Below are positions 9,001 through 9,199 of a stretch of DNA of 9,199 nucleotides, piece after piece. Every line of letters starts with the position of its first letter. The first letter of the stretch is position 1. Made by a program: the position numbers and the translations under genes. The stretch comes from Rhodospirillales bacterium (lineage in GTDB: Bacteria; Pseudomonadota; Alphaproteobacteria; Rhodospirillales; Casp-alpha2): NCBI GenBank assembly GCA_021775275.1, contig JAJFIE010000421.1:1-9199 (forward strand). The letters run 5' to 3'. The notes under the pieces were generated by a model. The model was given only the letters and a program-made list of their open reading frames with translations. It searched no databases and had not been told where the DNA came from.

Positions 9001-9199
9001 ACGCTGGCATCGATGTCGCAGTGTTCAGCGGAAACTCGACCGATTATACAGTGGTCAACCTCGGCGGCGGCGTGTTTACGGTGACAGACAATGTCGGCGC
9101 CGACGGGACCGATACCCTTACCGATGTGGAGCAGATTCAATTCCTCGGTGACAGCGTAACGCAAAACCTTGAGTACGATCTACGTGGCGATTCGACAGC
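1..9199 (+). CDS. Giant multidomain RTX adhesin-like protein, type I secretion substrate (partial at both ends)
   Basis: One reading frame is open from edge to edge: the first full codon is at 3, the last at 9195-9197, with 3,065 codons and no stop. The start codon, signal regions and C-terminus are outside the window. Seen: modular, almost all-beta protein with Ig/cadherin-like, LamG-like, beta-helix, beta-propeller and RTX modules, rich in G, A, T, D and N, with no cysteine noticed and about 14 lysines. RTX nonapeptides of the form L-x-G-G-x-G-N-D-x occur in several blocks near the 3' side. Known of the family: such proteins are exported unfolded by an ABC transporter/membrane-fusion/TolC-type system using a C-terminal signal, then fold on external calcium; many mediate adhesion or biofilm formation. 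Inferred: extracellular or surface-attached adhesin or scaffold. No catalytic motif was recognised, so an enzymatic role is unsupported. High confidence in the frame, good in the class, none in the ligand. Confidence 0.93.
3..179 (+). other. Unassigned segment upstream of the first recognisable module
   Basis: Residues 1-59 of the visible frame. The text is rich in small and polar residues (S, T, G, A, N) and includes alternating strand-like stretches such as GSTIINLASPG. It is probably the end of a preceding beta-rich module plus a linker (TTPATP). In-frame ATG codons at 24 and 36 are not proposed as starts, because the frame is open upstream and no ribosome binding site precedes them. I do not recognise a family. 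Confidence 0.4.
180..446 (+). other. Ig/cadherin-like tandem repeat module (VCBS / tandem-95 type)
   Basis: Residues 60-148. The module starts NDPIFMAEDATLNG, carries the characteristic GSVNVQNDGTWQYNPNPDF followed by VGTDTFDIEVFDGEGG, and ends VTVDVRPVNDAP. The pattern N-D-x-P at the head, D-G-T-x-x-Y-x-P-N-x-x-F-x-G-x-D-x-F in the middle and V-N-D-A-P at the tail is typical of the roughly 90-residue Ig-fold repeats found in bacterial giant surface proteins, where they act as calcium-stabilised spacers. A related module is at 1821-2054. The exact database family among neighbouring VCBS, cadherin-like and Big-type profiles cannot be settled by eye. Confidence 0.8.
474..1080 (+). other. LamG-like (concanavalin A-like lectin) domain 1
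   Basis: Residues about 158-360. Typical order of LamG_3-type signatures: GALQMDGADDKVTI at the head, the strand DFTYEVWFNT, then LWHHAAVSYD (W244) with TTTLYLDG, then FFDGQIDDVRIWNDVRS (W304), and the closing GLVANYHFDD. Known of the fold: a jelly-roll sandwich that in secreted proteins often binds carbohydrate or protein ligands, frequently with calcium. Here it is followed directly by a second, clearly homologous but divergent copy. The ligand cannot be inferred. Confidence 0.87.
1113..1787 (+). other. LamG-like (concanavalin A-like lectin) domain 2
   Basis: Residues about 371-595. It repeats the plan of the preceding domain: GRALDFPGSASYASQ at the head, the strand TLELNVNF, TWYHVAVTYDGVTARMYVDG around W472, then NGKISDVRVWDVARS around W533, and LNLIANFRMDD at the close. 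It is longer than domain 1, with an insertion around residues 423-445 between strands (TDGTPRLVPFKADSADATN). An eight-G tract at 1368-1375 encodes the glycines of NAGGGQ. The divergence between the two domains argues for an old duplication, in contrast to the recent one near the 3' edge. Confidence 0.86.
1821..2054 (+). other. Second Ig/cadherin-like module
   Basis: Residues 607-684. The module reads PEGASILGDLLTVDAEGD, then VDINADGTFKYTPNLGFSG, FDSFTVTVTDSFG and finally TQTITVEVV. The D-G-T-F-x-Y-x-P-N-x-x-F-x-G-x-D-S-F core is the standard signature of cadherin-like repeats in large bacterial surface proteins. It joins the LamG pair to the beta-helix and probably serves as a spacer. Confidence 0.82.
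2424..3101 (+). repeat. Beta-helix long repeat, unit 1 (most diverged)
   Basis: About 226 codons. Landmarks shared with the next units are LTFGGNLTNDSLIEL (N-D at 2631), DVTHTIDATILNDGTI and TLTITDGTTKI (ggc at 2910). The equivalent landmarks in unit 2 lie 681 nt downstream. Its first part (LTNTGAFLTSETTN) is poorly conserved compared with units 2 and 3, so the left boundary is approximate. Confidence 0.65.
3102..3785 (+). repeat. Beta-helix long repeat, unit 2
   Basis: 228 codons. It begins LTLTGDDFNANIDLVNQGTL and passes through IIANGFANDGAIRFES, IIETLNSDSIGAP, HTINAGIVNTGTG and TLTINDGTTRI. The opening motif recurs in unit 3 exactly 684 nt later (TTC codon at 3123 and 3807), and the A-N-D-G motif also recurs at +684 (3312 and 3996). 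Similarity to unit 3 is clear in protein and moderate in DNA. Confidence 0.75.
3786..4370 (+). repeat. Beta-helix long repeat, unit 3 (3' part diverges)
   Basis: It begins LTLTGDDFGANVDLTNQGTL, then TIASGFTNDGTIRLDS, VIETLNSDATGLP and HTINASLVNNAGG, matching unit 2 in order. After about position 4190 the match fades and the text becomes shorter N/G-rich turns (ITNAADIKIADG, LNNTGTIDGDG, ILNNNGTIEVGG) leading into the cap. The unit is therefore complete only for its first ~135 residues. Confidence 0.7.
4371..4712 (+). other. Beta-helix C-terminal cap
   Basis: Residues 1457-1570. The sequence FTISGGDLGATAATPNALHF, then TTAVTQYDTLTVNNLDL, TLELDFTGLTPADGDSFQII and GVFDAINVIG matches the familiar closing segment of bacterial beta-helix passengers: an isolated Y-D-x-L-x-V strand, a L-x-L-x-F strand, a G-D-x-F-x-I-I strand and G-x-F-D. 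Such segments normally shield the open end of the helix and help it fold. Its presence supports reading the upstream region as one continuous helix ending here. Confidence 0.75.
4755..5885 (+). other. Probable seven-bladed beta-propeller built of GGFVVAW units
   Basis: Residues 1585-1961. Seven units share the plan [D/G]-G-G-F-V-V-x-W ... I-x-A-Q-x-[F/Y]-D-x-x-G-x-x-V-G-x-E-F-x-V-N-T. The hallmark tryptophans are W1615, W1668, W1722, W1770, W1828, W1883 and W1938, spaced 53, 54, 48, 58, 55 and 55 residues apart. The region begins with an orphan F-L-V-N-T strand at about 4764-4778, while the seventh unit ends RIVKFAGDPYAEG and lacks its own E-F-x-V-N-T strand. This is what a circular velcro closure would look like. 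Units of this kind are frequent in RTX proteins. The propeller fold and the blade number are inferred; a role in ligand binding is plausible but unproven. Confidence 0.72.
5907..6245 (+). other. Cadherin-like beta-sandwich module A
   Basis: Residues 1969-2081. Seen: LTGATVSIGTGFVTAEDVLAF, then TGILTLSGTDTVAAYEAALR, SITYQNINAATATTGTR and DISFQVDDGTTLSTPF. This is a recurrent module of large bacterial surface and RTX proteins, with the hallmark L-T-L-S-G-T-x-T-V-A-x-Y-x-x-A-L-R-S-I-T-Y. The final third (A-L-R-x-[I/L]-T-Y-x-N-I ... V-D-D-G) recurs in the module that follows. It is probably a spacer; the precise family name cannot be fixed by eye. Confidence 0.68.
6246..6719 (+). other. Cadherin-like beta-sandwich module B
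   Basis: Residues 2082-2239. The module opens DPPTINDLDGDTLAYIQGDG with an acidic patch VTDTDSPDLNGG, a likely calcium site at the inter-domain junction. It closes with NDLLRGLTYENIDTTAPTAG and ARTISVTIDDGSGG, aligning with the end of module A. It is longer than module A because of an inserted segment around LSGTVAGSTVTVNATQIGTL. It probably continues the spacer array begun by module A. Confidence 0.68.
6735..6974 (+). other. DGY/GATVFADTD module with an EF-hand-like calcium loop
   Basis: Residues 2245-2324. Seen: VDGYMAGATVFADTDDD, GTGAFTLTDGVGDLVLTGG, DISTGVAFEGVMRAPEG and VITPLTTLV. Residues 2260-2271 read DTDDDLFLDAGE, which fits the 12-residue loop with D at 1, 3, 5 and 9 and E at 12, the canonical EF-hand/dockerin calcium ligand spacing. 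The first half resembles a small Ig-like (SdrD-B or carboxypeptidase-regulatory type) fold. The combination G-A-T-V-F-x-D-x-[N/D] with T-P-L-T-T-L recurs in secreted RTX and surface proteins of environmental bacteria; its function is not established to my knowledge. Confidence 0.65.
6975..7631 (+). other. Helix-rich segment, unassigned
   Basis: Residues 2325-2543. This is the only long stretch in the window that looks alpha-helical: MDAGQTQANAISDVITALG, ALMAAGVKVQNLLVIVQSAL, AYSAAVRALQNLVAVQGAL, FLTDMAQVGQVAQNN. It is rich in A, V, L, Q and M with amphipathic spacing and few turn residues, unlike the N/G/T-rich flanks. It follows directly from the T-P-L-T-T-L motif and probably forms one unit with the preceding calcium-loop module. 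It is not hydrophobic enough for a membrane span. It could be a helical bundle or stalk; no known domain was recognised. Confidence 0.55.
7650..7805 (+). other. RTX calcium-binding block 1 (five nonapeptides)
   Basis: After a lead-in DDTLGDT, five in-register nonapeptides occupy 7671-7805: LTGTTGDDF, IAGLGGADT, IDGLGGNDI, LVGGDDNDT and LTGGAGNDR. The G-G-x-G-x-D-x-[L/I/F]-x consensus forms a parallel beta-roll that binds calcium between turns, as in haemolysin-type toxins and serralysins. Folding is triggered by extracellular calcium after type I secretion. This block is internal, with further modules after it. Confidence 0.93.
7806..8033 (+). other. Serralysin C-terminal-like segment after RTX block 1
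   Basis: Residues 2602-2677. Directly after the nonapeptides comes FVMAFADIGTDAITDFGDGD, then VDASDYILNGASLVLTQVGA and VVLQDTTNTQDIAIIQNKL. The motif G-T-D-x-I-x-D-F-x-x-G-D-x-[V/I]-D is the usual continuation of RTX beta-rolls in proteins related to the peptidase M10 serralysin C-terminal region. In many proteins this lies near the secretion signal at the very C-terminus, but here the chain carries on for at least 388 more residues. Confidence 0.72.
8034..8405 (+). other. Cadherin-like beta-sandwich module C
   Basis: Residues 2678-2801. Seen: APTASNLSAIESTGEAAVAL, LVVADLNGDIINVSLTLDD, ASAVYNPITGIWTGSGPVDD, LNTLLASVTFTPTGAF and IGTSVDDGTSAP. The V-A-D-x-N-G-D acidic loop and the L-N-x-L-L-A-S-V-T-F ... 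V-D-D-G close resemble the ends of modules A and B, so this is likely a third and more distant member. It separates the first RTX block from the second group. Confidence 0.65.
8427..8570 (+). other. RTX calcium-binding block 2 (five nonapeptides)
   Basis: After DI, five nonapeptides run in register from 8433 to 8567: LTGAATDDT, LTAGSGDDL, LDGGAGIDT, LTGDNGSDV and LIGGGGDDA. The sixth begins LDGTG and turns into the linker of the duplicated segment. The first two repeats are degenerate at the G-G positions. Calcium-dependent beta-roll formation is expected, as for the first block. Confidence 0.92.
8571..8785 (+). repeat. Near-identical direct repeat, copy 1 (RTX linker)
   Basis: 215 bp matching 8985-9199 at an offset of 414 nt (138 codons). 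Differences fall only at 8579, 8597, 8621, 8642, 8657 and 8660, each a third codon position that leaves the amino acid unchanged; 8661-8785 is identical. It encodes a linker of the kind common between RTX blocks: DVAVFSGNSTDYTVV, GGGVFTVTDNVGADGTDTL, TDVEQIQFLGD, then YDLRGDST, which starts the next nonapeptide array. Confidence 0.95.
8766..8981 (+). other. RTX calcium-binding block 3 (eight nonapeptides)
   Basis: Eight in-register nonapeptides from 8766: LRGDSTANT, LTGAENNDT, LDGVGGDDT, LSGLAGDDN, LTGGSGNDI, LDGGSGVDS, LTGDGGNDV and MTGGSGSDM, followed by IDGTG leading into the second copy of the linker. The first is degenerate and contains an RGD tripeptide. From 8472 onward, block 2 and this block stay in the same 414-nt register as the duplicated linker but are diverged in DNA. 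Confidence 0.93.
8985..9199 (+). repeat. Near-identical direct repeat, copy 2 (RTX linker, runs to the window edge)
   Basis: Second copy of the 215-bp segment, starting gacggcacggga and still matching when the window ends, so its true length is unknown. It encodes the same protein sequence as copy 1 at every position. The final codons (CTA CGT GGC GAT TCG ACA) begin another RTX array, implying that the block-plus-linker unit is present at least once more or that a terminal RTX block follows outside the window. Confidence 0.95.

Noticed and set aside
8418..9164. Two minus-strand frames sharing an almost identical N-terminus
   Set aside because: The similarity looks like a gene family but is only the reverse complement of the 215-bp direct repeat in the RTX linker; their coordinates are offset by the same 414 nt as the repeat.

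Overview
The whole 9.2 kb window lies inside one very large protein-coding gene on the + strand. Reading codons that begin at positions divisible by 3 (first full codon at 3), there is no stop from one edge to the other: 3,065 complete codons with no start or end in view. Residue n in this description is the codon starting at nucleotide 3n. The translation is coherent throughout, with no sign of a frameshift. There is no intergenic DNA and no RNA gene, promoter, terminator, mobile element or CRISPR array that I can support.

The product is a mosaic, repeat-built, extracellular calcium-binding protein of the RTX / giant-adhesin kind, expected to leave the cell by type I secretion. Modules in order are: an unassigned fragment (3-179); an Ig/cadherin-like tandem repeat (180-446); two LamG-like lectin folds (474-1080 and 1113-1787); a second Ig/cadherin-like repeat (1821-2054); a long parallel beta-helix opened by a W-x-x-x-x-x-W motif, containing three ~228-residue repeats and closed by a capping domain (2061-4712); seven GGFVVAW-type units that probably form one seven-bladed beta-propeller (4755-5885); two related beta-sandwich modules (5907-6719); a DGY/GATVFADTD module with a canonical EF-hand-like calcium loop followed by a helical stretch (6735-7631); a first RTX nonapeptide block with a serralysin-like follow-on segment (7650-8033); a third beta-sandwich module (8034-8405); and further RTX blocks alternating with a nearly perfectly duplicated linker (8427-9199), continuing past the window edge.

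The parts fit a secreted or surface-attached fibre or scaffold: beta-helix and Ig-like modules give length, LamG and propeller modules are candidate ligand binders, and RTX repeats fold on calcium after export. I saw no cysteine and only about 14 lysines in the 3,065 residues, which suits an exported acidic calcium-binding protein. Its ligand and biological role cannot be read from the sequence.

The organism is probably a GC-rich Gram-negative bacterium. G/C-ending codons and this domain mix are common in marine or environmental Alphaproteobacteria, but that placement is an inference from style and not a diagnostic marker. The most striking local feature is a 215-bp repeat (8571-8785 and 8985-9199) whose two copies differ at six sites, all synonymous.
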